From: Ignelater luminosus | Taxonomy: Eukaryota; Arthropoda; Insecta; Coleoptera; Elateridae | DNA: 64,000 nt | Direction of reading: 5' to 3' | Assembly (NCBI GenBank): GCA_011009095.1 | Contig: VTPC01001059.1 | Location: 80,042 to 144,041 of the forward strand | In this document: positions 22,440 through 33,422 of the stretch, one piece after another | Numbering within the stretch: the stretch's first letter is position 1 | Layout: each line of letters starts with the position of its first letter | Position numbers and translations under genes: made by a program | Notes under the pieces: model-generated | The model's database searches: none | The model's input: only the letters and a program-made list of their open reading frames with translations | What the model was told of the DNA's origin: nothing

Positions 22440-23374
22440 GTAAGAAAATCTCAGGGCCATTCCAAGAGCGTGTGCAGCTTCGATTAATTTATCTGAGACT
22501 TAAATAATTCTCTTCCCTAAGAGAAAGAAAACGGATGGTTTGAAGAATCTATATTGTACGCTCGCGCAGATGGTCAAGTGGTGACCTTGGAAAGGGGATC
22601 AAGCTCAAAGGCACATGGACGACAAGGTGGTCGTCCAAGAGCGTGTGCGCTTTCTATCAATCCATCTAAGACTGAAGTAATTTTCTTTACCAAGAAAAAG
22701 AAAATGGATGATTTAAAAGAATCTATATTATAGAGCACTTAGGGTTACCTTGGAAAAGGGATTAAGCTGAAAGTCACATGACGACAAGGTGATAACCAAG
22801 TCAACAGCGACACTCTAGAAGCTGCGTCAGGTAGTAGGTAGGCTTTGGGGAATCAGTTTTCAGATAGCCAACTAAATCTATAAAACAATTATCAGACCTA
22901 AAGTGCTATATGGTTTGGTGGTCTGGTGGTCTAGTGTAAAGCGCACCACTGTAGCCCAATATATGGCCAATATACTACATCAGATCTGCCTGGGTATAAC
23001 CGGTGCAACGAGAACGACCTTTACGACTGCACTTGAGGTTTTATTGGAACTGTCGGACTTCCCAACTTGGATAAGGAAAGAGGCAATGGCAACCTATCTC
23101 AGAATGCAGAATGTAGGATTATGACTTGGGAATGAATTTAACATTGACCAGGCTAGGATAGCTCAGTTAGTGAAAAAAAGATGTGCCTTTGTCGCCTTAC
23201 AGGGTAACGCAGGCGGATGGTCGGTTAAAGCTGCATAGCAAGTATACCCTCACAATCCAAGCTAAGGAACAGTGGGAAAGCAGTAAAGTAAATTTCCAAC
23301 AGAGTCGCTGGTTTTCTATATAGATGGATCTCGTATAAATGACAATACAGCCTCAGCAGCTGAGGAGCTGATAG
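22440..23374 (+). pseudogene. LINE pol fragment (RT C-terminus and RNase H start)
   Basis: The plus strand reads ALSINPSKTEVIFFTKKKK (about 22640-22700), a motif downstream of the reverse-transcriptase catalytic site in Jockey/R1/I-type LINEs. This is followed by VLYGLVVWWSSVKRTTV and ITGATRTTFTTALEVLLEL (22900-23060), the conserved region between RT and RNase H. It ends with FYIDGSRINDNTA near 23313-23350, the start of an RNase H domain. Frameshifts and stops break it. The INPSKTE block appears twice, at about 22460-22560 and 22630-22735, a local duplication of roughly 170 bases. The fragment stops at the junction with the hAT-like repeat at 23375. Confidence 0.75.
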
Positions 23375-23690
23375 TTTTAAGTTTGGGGTGCATGCTTTTT
23401 ATCTGTTGAAAAGAAGGAGCGATAACTAATGAAAAGGATTTGATAGGCCCTTTTAAAATTCTTTAGCTAAGTAGCAAACAAATTTCTGAAGTAAAAATAT
23501 ACGAGTATTTAAGTAAAATGAAGTGCATTTTCTTAAAATTCTTTACATCGTTGGGAACAAATCTTAGAAAGGGTGCACAAGTTCTAATAAGTGGACACAA
23601 TACATATCGTGTATGCATACCTTATATTTTAAATAGCCTTTTCTGTAAAGAGTAGTAAATCAGTTGGAAATGCCCACTTCAGGTAGTCGT

Positions 23691-26600
23691 CACTTCGACA
23701 GGATTACATTCTGAAGGTTGCATTGTATGTCTAGGTCAACCTGTTAAGAATTCTTCAAGGTAATGCTTGTTTTGTTAAACTTTCCAGGTAGTAAACCATA
23801 AAGTAGGGTGTATGACATTTTTAAACCAAAAAGTTTAAACGCTCATGAAAGTTTTATAGGTAAATCATAAACTTTTGCAAACAATTTAATGCAGCTTAAG
23901 AACACCAAAAACATTAAAATGAAATCTTTATCAATAACTTGCGTTTATTTAGTTATCAAAAACTAACTGTTTGAAAAGTACAGGGCACATAATAAGATTA
24001 GTATGAGTGGTAATGCTTACTTTTTATAATTATAACTGTCTATTGAAATACACAATTTAAGGAATTTATATATATTATGTATTTTAACAAATACAAATAT
24101 TCTGTAATTACATGTCAATGTAATTTAAAATTTCTCGAAAATCGCCTCTTACCGGCTTAAGTAATTAAATATTTACAGGCTATTTTACAAGAAACGGCGC
24201 ACACTGTAGTTTCGTTATTTTTTGTTCGATTTATACGATTTAAAAACTAAATAAAGTTATTTTGAGAAATCTACAAGGCCAGCTAGATCGTTTTTAAAAT
24301 AAACTAATTGTATCAACAAAACGATAGTCAGGTTCCTTTTTTCTAAATGCAATGCCGTACTCTTTTCAACTGTTTCTTATATAGTTATTTTCTCTGAATC
24401 CAAGTGTGCGTTTGAATATGCACTCACATAAGAACATTTTTAAGAAAAACATAAAAATTGTGACACGAAACAGTATCTTTATTTGACTTAATTACATAAA
24501 ACAAGCCTTCCTTTGTTAAAATTTATAGGTTTTATATCCTTCTTTTGTTTTGTTATTTGTGTTGCCATTATTCGTATTTCTTTATTTTAACAAAGGAAGG
24601 CTTGTTTCATTTTTTTGTAAATCAGTCTGTATATTCTGCAATAAAGATGTCAACAACAATACATAGATTAGTGCAAATATTTTTGTGATATTGACTGGAA
24701 ACAGAATTTCAGTGTTCATATGCTATTTCTCCTTCTACGTATGTAGTTATGTATTTCATATTTTAAAACAAGTATTTTTTAATGATAAGAAAAGTCATAA
24801 ATATACAGTTGATTAAATTATTAAATTTTGATTATTATTTTTTGTTAAAAGAGTGTCGATCTTGAAACCATTAGCCATTAAATTGTGATTTAATTATTTA
24901 GCGATCACAATTAATAAGAAAACTATTTTTAAACATTTGTGTTAATTGCAGTGAATAATTTGCCTTACCTTATGCTAACTTTTTACCGTCAAATGACAAA
25001 GGCCTATCGAAACACAAAAGCCGTTATGCTTCTAATCAACTTAACTTCTTAAGCTAGTAAGAGCCAGTTTCAGAAATATGTTTTAATAATTTAATATTTC
25101 TCATTTGCAGCACAGAAGAAATTACTCCAAAAAACCATTTATTCGCATTGCTTTGTTGACAGCAAGTTATATACAATAAACGGAACTATTTTTAAATAAA
25201 AGGCAAATGTAGGTAAAGGAAACAAGAAATGGTCTGAACCAAACTATAGAACCTCAAGGTTTAAAGAATTTATATTTACAATGATTATATTTACAAAGTT
25301 CTAAAAATCGTTCGGTATAAATTACTTAATACTAATATTTATTTGTTTATTTTTCAACCCATTACATAAGGACCTATCCTTAGTTAATATTGAAAGTCAA
25401 ATTATATGCAACTTAAAGTAAGTGGTTTACGATTAAATACCTCAAGTATAGCAAGTTTTGTCATTAATTCTTAGTAAAATAGATCTGTATGAGTAGAAAC
25501 ACAGAACAGCAAGGGTTAGAAGCGCAGTTCTCATGTTAAACGAAGGAAACACGAATAATAGCGCCCTCTGGATGTGGTCAGGCAATTTATGAGTTTTTAG
25601 CGGCATTTTTAATTCAGATGCGTCATATAGTACGTACTTTTTATTCTAAAATCCAATCGTTGCTTTCACCTTATTTCTTCATTGAACAACAAATCAGTTG
25701 CAAAATGTATTATTTTTATAATAGATTATTTAAAAAAAAAATGTTAGATGTGGAATAATAGCATTTGTTTGTTTATTCTTGTAACCAAATGTTTTGAAAC
25801 AGTAATGGAAAAAAGGAAATAATAATACATCAAATTAAAAAATATTCCATTTATTTTTTTTATATAAATATAAATAAATGTTACAATTTTAGCACAACAT
25901 AAAAACATGACAATACTTATGATGTTATGATTATATGTAGTAGATCTTTTGAAGTAGTTCATTTTTTCAAACTGACGTTATAAAGAATTTATTACAATTA
26001 ATACTTTTTAAAGTCTATTGCTCACACTCTTAATATTAATTATAATTATTATAATATATAAATATTACGTAATAAGGTCTCTAATATATAGGGTTATTAA
26101 TTAATAAGGACATTTTGAAAGAATAGATTTGTTAATAATTAATGTAGTACAAAATAAAAAGAATTACTTGAAACAATATTCTCTCTCAAACTCCTAACTA
26201 TTCCATTTAAGAAAATCTGTCCTGATTTTTCACATTGTTGGTGCAAAAACTTGAACAGCGTTAAATATTTGTTTATAATTTCCAACTTCCCAACACAACT
26301 TCTAAAGATTCTAATTTATCTAAGAATAGACAGACAGCAAAAGTATGAGTACATTTGTTGTTGCAACAATGCAACACAAGCATGTAATCTGCATAACAGT
26401 ACAAAACAAAAAAAAATAAAAATAAGATTTTTCCTATTTGATGCGAAGGTCTAGTGAGGCATTGTATATACAAAACCTAGCATAATATTGTAATATTAAT
26501 AACATTTGAAACATTGCAACTTAATCAATTACATTTACCGTACTCATTACAGCCATCATGAAACATCTCTATAAGTTTTAAAAATAATTTGTTACATTAT

Positions 26601-26779
26601 GTAGCTAGATATATAACATAAAGTTAAATGATTGCATTTATACATTATTCACTATTACATTTAATAATTTGTTGTTGTCTAAGCATTAAACAGAGTACAC
26701 CATATAGGTATGTAACAAGAAATTTCATGTTTACAGGTGGTTGTGTGTACCTGAATGCAATCTACTCCAAGTTTCATTT
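23691..26779. other. 3' non-coding part of the P element
   Basis: About 3.1 kb of very AT-rich sequence without a recognised gene. It includes the hairpin at 24499-24607. Short open stretches at 25744-25962 and 26251-26473 are low-complexity and not called. Confidence 0.5.
24499..24607. repeat. Perfect 24-bp inverted repeat, 61-nt loop
   Basis: AAACAAGCCTTCCTTTGTTA at 24499 onward (arm 24499-24522) is exactly reverse-complemented at 24584-24607. It lies in the non-coding 3' part of the P element. It could be a tiny MITE, a subterminal structure of the P element or an RNA hairpin. No target duplication is evident outside the arms. Confidence 0.85.
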
Positions 26780-29500
26780 CTAAACATCCAAAGATTTTAA
26801 AACCTTAAATCTAGTATGATTACAAAATAATAACAATGAAAAGAACAAATGAGCATTTTGAAATCTCTTTATTTTAATGGTATGTCCTTTTGAAGGTTTA
26901 TTTTTCTTATCCTCATTCTTTTCTCTAACATACTTATATATTATTAATCTTACACATTTATCTACAATAATTTCATTAAAGTTATGTTCACTACAACAAT
27001 TATCAATTTTAAAATGGTTCTGATACAAATGTTTAATTTTATTTTCTAAATCAGATTCCTGTCCATGTTTATCTAAAAATTCATAACCACATATGTGAAT
27101 TCGTTTTACTAACTCAATAATATTATCATTAGCATATAGCAAGCGATTATCATCATAGAATTCTTCAAAATTCACAAAGATGTGGTTCCTACTAACATCT
27201 TTACTCAAAAATTGATTCTGACATGCCACACAGTTAGGTAGAGATAGTGCTTTTAAAATATAACCAGCTACATATGCAGATGCCTGATTCTCTATTAAAT
27301 CATCTGCTGAAAATTGTGGCATATCATATGGCATACTATCTATCACTTCACAACCTTGATTCTGTACAGGATCGATTGCATCAATGAATCTTGATAAATT
27401 GTCCATAGGTGTGCAATTATCATCTTCACAGTTTTTATTTTGTGGAAGAGGTCCACTGATATTATTTACCACCACTGTTTTCAATGCACTAATAAATTGA
27501 TGGCATGTAGGGTTTGTATTTCCCACACCATGCTGCCTAATCTGACAAAACAGATTTTCCACAGGATCTTGATTAAAAGATCGGGTAGAAAGAAAATTTA
27601 AACCCTCATTTTTTAAAATAGACCATATAGATCGAATAGATCTTATCGAAGTTTGCCACCCAGTTACAAATGAATATTGCTTAGTGCAATCATTACCTGT
27701 TTCCAGGTTAATTAATTTCCACTGCTTTATGTTGTCCAGGAATTCCTCCCACAATGCCAAATGTGGGCTGTCATTTCTAAGGGCACATCTAAATTGTTTC
27801 CCATTCTGTGGATACATAGTAAAACCATTTAATGAGTCAAATATCTTATCAATCTGATGAACAAATTCAGCTGTGTGCAAAGCCTCAGTTGGCATTAACC
27901 CAACTGCTGTAAATGTCTCAATAGCAGCTGCAACGCTTTCACTTAATTCTTGAGCAGCTATTTTAATCTTCATTTTAATATAGCTATCGGCAAAATTAAA
28001 ATAATGTTGTTTTAATTTTCGTAACTGTTTATATGTTCTAACTTTCTGGTCCAATTCATATGCATTTTGAATGTGACCCAGTTTTGCAAACTTATTAAGC
28101 CCAAATTCAATTTTGCATTTAATTAAACAGTTTCTGGTATTTTTAAATAAATGTGGTACATCATAAATAACAAAAACGATTTGATTATTTATAATGAAAT
28201 CATATCCACCATCATTTTTATTGGTTTCATTACAAAGTGCTGAAAGTGCAGCTTGATTCGTGGTTCCCTGGTCACATATAGTGGCTATTACTTTTAGACC
28301 TATATTTTGAAGTTCTTTTATAGTATTTGTAATGATATGTTTTAAGTGTATAGTGCAAATTACACTTGAAGTAAAGTAATACCCAAGCACCTGCTTAAAA
28401 CTTCTTTTAATGCCTCTTAGCATAATTACTAAAGCATGGTTGGCTGGGCGACTGGTTTTACCTAGATGACCAAGGTCTTCAAAACCACAAATGGTTTGTT
28501 TGTTTCCTTCATAATAAAAGCCTTTTGCAAGTGGGCAATAGTAACAAATTTTTCTAATTCAGTCATTTGACTTACCTGTGTCTTCAAATAATTTAAAATA
28601 GCAGGATTGAGACCACTTGCAAAGGGAATTTTTGAAAGGACTGTTTTTAAAGTCCTTATTGAAGGCAATTCAAATTGGTTTTCCAAATATCGATACAAAC
28701 GAGGACTTGGTTTATACAATGATAAAGCAAAAGCTTTGTCCTCAGTAGTCCAACGTTTACCATTAGTTTTATTAACATTGCGTAACTGACTATTAATAAA
28801 ATTCTTTGTCACATCATTCAGTTCATTATGCATAATTTCAAACCTTCCTTCATCATACAGCTGTTGCAATATTTTCAACTGGCTTTTTTCATTTTCAAGA
28901 GCTTTTTTTAACTTTGATACTTTGGTGCACATATTCCTGTGAATCTTGTACATAATATTCTTTTTAGGGGATAACTCCTTTTTTGATAATTCTACTTTTC
29001 CAAGTATTCCTTTCTTAACTGATTCATTCAGAAACCCAAATTTAATCTTCATCGTTTGTGTTAGAAGACGTTTCCTGATGATAAATTGTATTAGTACTAG
29101 AAGTACTTGGAAGATTTATATCGAATGTAATTTGCGTGTCACACAAGACTGGTTTTGGCAACGTTTCTTTTATAATAGAAGCCATTTGCTCTGTAACTGT
29201 TTTCATCGGCACGGCTTTATAATTAAGTTTATGTTTTGTCACATTGACAAAAGCATTTGATGCGAAATGATCTTCACAAATGAAGAAATTATCACACTTT
29301 TTCTTCTCATCAAACTTGCATATACTCTTCCACACAGAACATGTTTGGACATCCTTGGGGAAGCGATAGAACTTTTTATTGGTGTAGTTTGTATCTACAA
29401 TATTGGTATAATACGAATTACTGCACAGTGGATATTTACATGAATATCGCAGTCTTCCAACGGCACTTGGGGTATTTATTTGATTCAGTAACTGATTCAT
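26780..29500 (-). pseudogene. P-element transposase (THAP domain), two frameshifts
   Basis: Three open parts follow each other on the minus strand. 29500-29042 holds the C2CH THAP zinc finger (C21, C26, W57, C75, H78 and an AVPM motif at 96-99), which binds element DNA. 29052-28462 holds a Lys-rich coiled coil and the P N-terminal region (YRYLENQFELPSIRTLK). 28423-26780 (547 codons) holds the RNase-H-like core and insertion domain, with candidate acids D51 (TICDQGTTNQ), D88 (VIYDVPHLFKN) and E289 (FNQDPVENLF). Parts one and two overlap by 11 nt. Parts two and three are joined by CGFEDLGHLGKTSRPANHA in another frame, so one base has been lost near 28480. Apart from these two shifts the gene is open, giving roughly 900 residues, close to P/THAP9 length. 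It may be a young copy. Confidence 0.88.
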
Positions 29501-30364
29501 GACTTAAAAAACTGTAAATAGAATTAGAATTATGAATAACTAGTTGCATTAGAGGATGACTAAGTAGGAAACTTACCTATATTATGTACACAAGCAAAAC
29601 AGCTGTCAAACTATTCTATGAAGTTTTATACGAGTAATAAAATACAATTTAATCTAAAAATTAACTAAGTAAAATATAAGAAAATTATAAATGACTTACC
29701 TAGAAATACTTTAATCTTTGAGAAATTACTACTAAATATAGGTATAATGATTAAGCTTATGAATTTATGCTAATACTGTAAAATAAAGAAGTTAAATATT
29801 ATTAAATAATAAGATAATTATGGAGTAAAAATGACTTACTTTAGTTATTATAAAAAACCACCTACATGCACACACGAACCCAAAATGTCTTTTAAAATAA
29901 TTTACACACAAGATTTATATAGAATTCTAAAATTAAGGCACTACTAAGTTCTACTTTCAGTTATCACAATAAGATTTATAAAAACAACTAGAATTCTGTA
30001 AAAACACAAGCCATAAACACATACTAAACAGATAAACGTTTAGGTACAGAATAAAAAAGTAAGGTTAAACTCATGATTCCCACATGTTTCAATATCCTCC
30101 TTGCGCGCGACAAGCGAGAAGATTCTTATTGGCCAGAATTTTTAAATGCTACCCTCTTTGCCCCCCTGATCTGATCAGGCCTAAGGTTTTATTGTTGCTG
30201 AGTAACCAATATAAGTTTCACCCCCGTGAGTAGAAAACTATTTCAGTTCAACTTTTATACCAGAAACAATATAACTGTTCTTTTTCGACCGCTTCTGCCA
30301 GCTACCTGCTAGGATTAAACCTCCCCAATATGTGCAGAGTCTAGACTGTGACCGTGTAGAGTTC
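29501..30364. promoter_or_regulatory. 5' non-coding part of the P element
   Basis: This lies between the first ATG of the THAP protein and the right terminal repeat. A promoter for the transposase is expected here, but no convincing TATA or initiator site was identified. A GC-richer patch (CCTTGCGCGCGACAAGCGAG) occurs near 30097-30116. Confidence 0.35.
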
Positions 30365-31019
30365 ACGACTACCTGAAGTGGGCATTTCCAATGTCCTTGA
30401 CTGTACAAAAATTTAGTATACTTTACGTTTCTATTGAAAGTATTCAAAGCCTATCACGTGTCTCTCATTTTGCAAGAATTATTTGCATGTACCTGCAGTT
30501 GCAAAGTAAACCTTAAAACTTCTTTGTAAATTTATATGATTACCTATACCTAAATCTTCTTTTAAACAACCTCTAACCATGAATGTTAAATAAGTACTTA
30601 TCTACCTACTTTTCACTTAATTGCAATAGTGTACAGTTAGGAGAAGATGTTTCTTTCAAAAATGTATTTACATAAAAGAATGAAAATATTTATAGTTTAT
30701 TCAGTGCTCTACGATTTGAGATGCAACAAGCATGAATAAGCACGAATAAGCACAAATAAGCACAAATTCAAAAAATAAGCATAAGCATGTTGAAATAAGC
30801 ATAATAAGTGTGGCCCGTTGTCTTTAAGATTATCTGAAACATGCCCATTTTTAATTTCACAAATGTATATTTAATATTAACTAATAAGCATTTGCTGAAA
30901 AATCCGAGGTCTAATAATTGTATTATACACTTAGAGGAAATTGATATCTTAACACTACGGAGAACCTAACATTCGAGATTAACTAGAACACTGAAGACAA
31001 AACAGGCCAAGACAATACG

Positions 31020-31874
31020 GCATTTGTCATTGCACTTAGTATTGCAATTCAGATACATCAGGAACCGAATCTGTTGGACCGTATAATTAGACCGTATATG
31101 GAACCAAAACATTTTACAAATCTTGATGATATCATTGTCCTACAATAGTCTGCTCCGAGCGTCTAGATAATTACAAGAAATATCTTATAGTCTTCGAACC
31201 AACAATATGATATTAAATTCAGACAAATGTAAATTCGGTCGAAAATCACTCAAATACATTAGCTGCATTGTTGCCGTGTCTGGAATCAAAATCAATTCTT
31301 GAAAAATTGTTTCTATAGTGTAGATAGAGCCAAAACCAAAACCGAAGAACATTCGCTAACTAACAATCGCACGGGTTGGCATCCTAGTGTCGTCAATTCG
31401 TACAGGGTCTCTCAAAAGTAGTAGCACCACTTACGAAACTGCTGTGAAAGAACAAATGTTGAAAATAAACCAAAAACTAAGTTTTCCTAGATCTGAGAAA
31501 GCGCCTGATTGAAGCCTTTTTGTAGCCTAACTCCACTTTGATTAATGCTTTAGATTGCAAACTCATGCTTCTGCCTACGGTTTAAGGGCAGTCTTAAGCC
31601 GGAACTTGGGGAAACAAGAACGAGTCGGTGCATATACAATTTTTTTTTAAATGTAGAGGAAGATAACCGAAGAAAAGTGCCTGGTTTGGTGCTTAATGAA
31701 AATGCTCTGTGTTTGGAACGCGATAATTTTACTGTCGTTACCAATAACCAGTCTTTACGTTGGCTATTTATAAAGAGTTTCACTGGAAAACTTGCCAAAT
31801 GGAGAATGTCTCTACAGAGGTACGACTTTAAGATAGTACCAAAAAAGAAGCCAGAACCGTCTAGACGATGATTT
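31020..31874 (+). pseudogene. Gypsy-type LTR retrotransposon pol remnant
   Basis: The plus strand contains broken reverse transcriptase: NLLDRIIRPYMEPKHF, then NLDDIIVL (the usual YLDD with Tyr changed to Asn) near 31080-31140, and MILNSDKCKFGRKSLKYI near 31207-31265. It is followed by the RNase H region: FLDLRKRLIEAF near 31480, ASAYGLRAVLSRNLGKQERV near 31565-31630 and an open stretch 31677-31871 with FTVVTNNQSLRWLFIKSFTG and LAKWRMSLQRYDFKIV. These motifs are diagnostic of Metaviridae/Ty3-gypsy pol. Between RT and RNase H about 200 bases are scrambled. No LTR, gag, protease or integrase was recognised nearby. The fragment is inactive. Confidence 0.8.
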
Positions 31875-32102
31875 GTCTTTCCAGTCACTAACGTTACCAG
31901 TAGTGCTGCAAGATTTCAGAAAATCTTGAATAATTGTGAAGAATATTGACAAAACAAAAATTTATTTTATCGATGCTCTAACTATAAAAGAAACTACATT
32001 TGGCCTAAAGTCGAAAAGAAAGTAAATATTTTTTTTTACTATAGATTTTTGTCTACGAAGAACTTCCACTAAACGATCTCTGGATTTCCGCCCCCTCCTC
32101 TT

Positions 32103-33422
32103 ATTAGTCCAGTCAACAAATGGGTTATAGAGAACATAGAATGGGGAAGAATTCTTCTCTTGAGGAATGTGTTGGTGGTAATTAGCAGGCAAAGATACTA
32201 AAAGTCCTTACCTCTATCCCTGCCGCTTCAGGGTTGGAGGGGGCTAGAAAGGTCCCTGTTTCCGGTTACGTATTCCCTACAAAATAAAAAAGAATTAAAT
32301 TACCTACAAGACTGTCTATATTCATTTTCCGAAGTTGTCCTTCTAACTCCTTAGCCTTATGTTTTCGGAAAAGTTGTTAGACAGGAAATTGTAGAGCATT
32401 ACCTTTTCTTCGGAAATTTGTATATTTACTAATTTATCTTCGGGAGGTCAAAAGTTACAGCAATTTGAAGTTTTCGGATAAGTTTCGTGATTTCTGAAAA
32501 CAACTATACTTTCGTTATTACAATCTACAACTTCCCGTCTAACGACCTTACCGAAAACATAAGGCTGGGGAGTTAGAAGGACAATTTCGACGAAAAATTT
32601 GAGGCAGAAAAAGTTTTTCAAAGATTATCGATTTGCGCTGGCGAATATCTCGGAAACTATAACTAAGGAAGAAAATGAATATAAACATACCTGTAGGAAA
32701 TGTAATTATTTCTTCTTTTGTAACAAATACTGTTCACCCTACGACGCACCATTTTCGAGTTATAAGCGGAAAACCGACAAAAAGGACCTTTCCATCCTCC
32801 CCTTAAATCGCAGGTTTAGGGGTGGGGACTTTTAGTATCTTTGTCTCTTTACTACTCGCAATATATTCCTCTACAATCCCCTTTTGGGCATTTATTGACT
32901 TTTCATGAGAAATCACGAAATTATTCGAAAACTTCAAATTCCTGTAATTTCTGACCTGTCGAAGATAAATTAGTAACTATTACATATTTCTAAAGGAGAC
33001 TGAATGCTCTACAACTTACTGTCTGACGACTCTTCTGTAAAACATAAGGCCGAGGATTTAGAAGGACAAGTTTGACGAAAAATGTGAGGCAAAAAAAAAG
33101 TTTTTCGAAAATTATAGATTTTCGCTGGCGAATATCTCGGAAACCATAACACAGAAAGACAATAAATATAGACAGTCTTTTAGAAAATTTAGTTATCTTT
33201 TATCTTGTGGGCAATACTTTTTACCGTACGACGTACCGCTTGTGTGTTATAAGCAAGAAACCGAAAACAAAGACCTTTCCACCGCCCTGCCCCCTGAAGC
33301 GGCACGGCTAGGGGCTGGGACTTTTAGTATCTTTGCCTCCTAACTAACCCCAACACATTCTCAAGAGAAAAATTCTCCCCCATTTCATCTCCTCTATAAC
33401 CCTTTCGTTGACTGGACTACAA
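32103..33422. repeat. Repeat of unknown class, three copies (one inverted)
   Basis: A unit of about 390-530 bp occurs three times: 32103-32490 on the minus strand, 32490-32889 and 32890-33422 on the plus strand. Anchors include AACATAAGGC, AGTTAGAAGGACAA, GCGAATATCTCGGAAAC, CTTTTAGTATCTTTG and GTTGACTGGAC. The first two copies meet head to head, so the pair is a large imperfect palindrome, and the third is tandem to the second. There is no protein similarity; the short open stretch at 32599-32835 falls in the unit and is not supported as a gene. Confidence 0.8.

Larger units (their letters stand above)
23661..30403 (-). mobile_element. P-superfamily transposon with THAP transposase
   Basis: A 27-bp perfect inverted repeat starting TTGGAAATGCCCACTTCAGG lies at 23664-23690 and 30365-30391. 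Outside it the left side has CAG and the right side about 12 more bases ending ACTG, so the true tips may be CAGT with a small deletion on the left. The minus-strand gene at 26780-29500 encodes THAP, coiled-coil and P-type transposase domains. The 3' non-coding part (23691-26779) is about 3.1 kb and the 5' part about 0.9 kb. The flanks rejoin as a continuous hAT-like repeat. P elements make 8-bp duplications; a clear one was not resolved here. Confidence 0.88.
23375..30915. repeat. hAT-like repeat, copy 2, truncated and split by a P element
   Basis: The segments 23375-23660 and 30404-30915 correspond, in order, to 2923-3210, 3210-3288, 7026-7383 and 8229-8315 of copy 1. The join across the P element falls at ATTAGTACAAAGATTT in copy 1 (about 3198-3214). 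The transposase end is missing because the LINE fragment abuts at 23374. The cluster of AATAAGCAC motifs is at 30728-30800. Confidence 0.8.

Noticed and set aside
23653..23663. An 8-bp target duplication for the P element
   Set aside because: The left flank (TAGTAAAT) and right flank (TACAAAAA) do not match without gaps, so no duplication is claimed.
24499..24607. CRISPR or tandem repeat
   Set aside because: There are only two arms, inverted rather than direct, and the DNA is eukaryotic.
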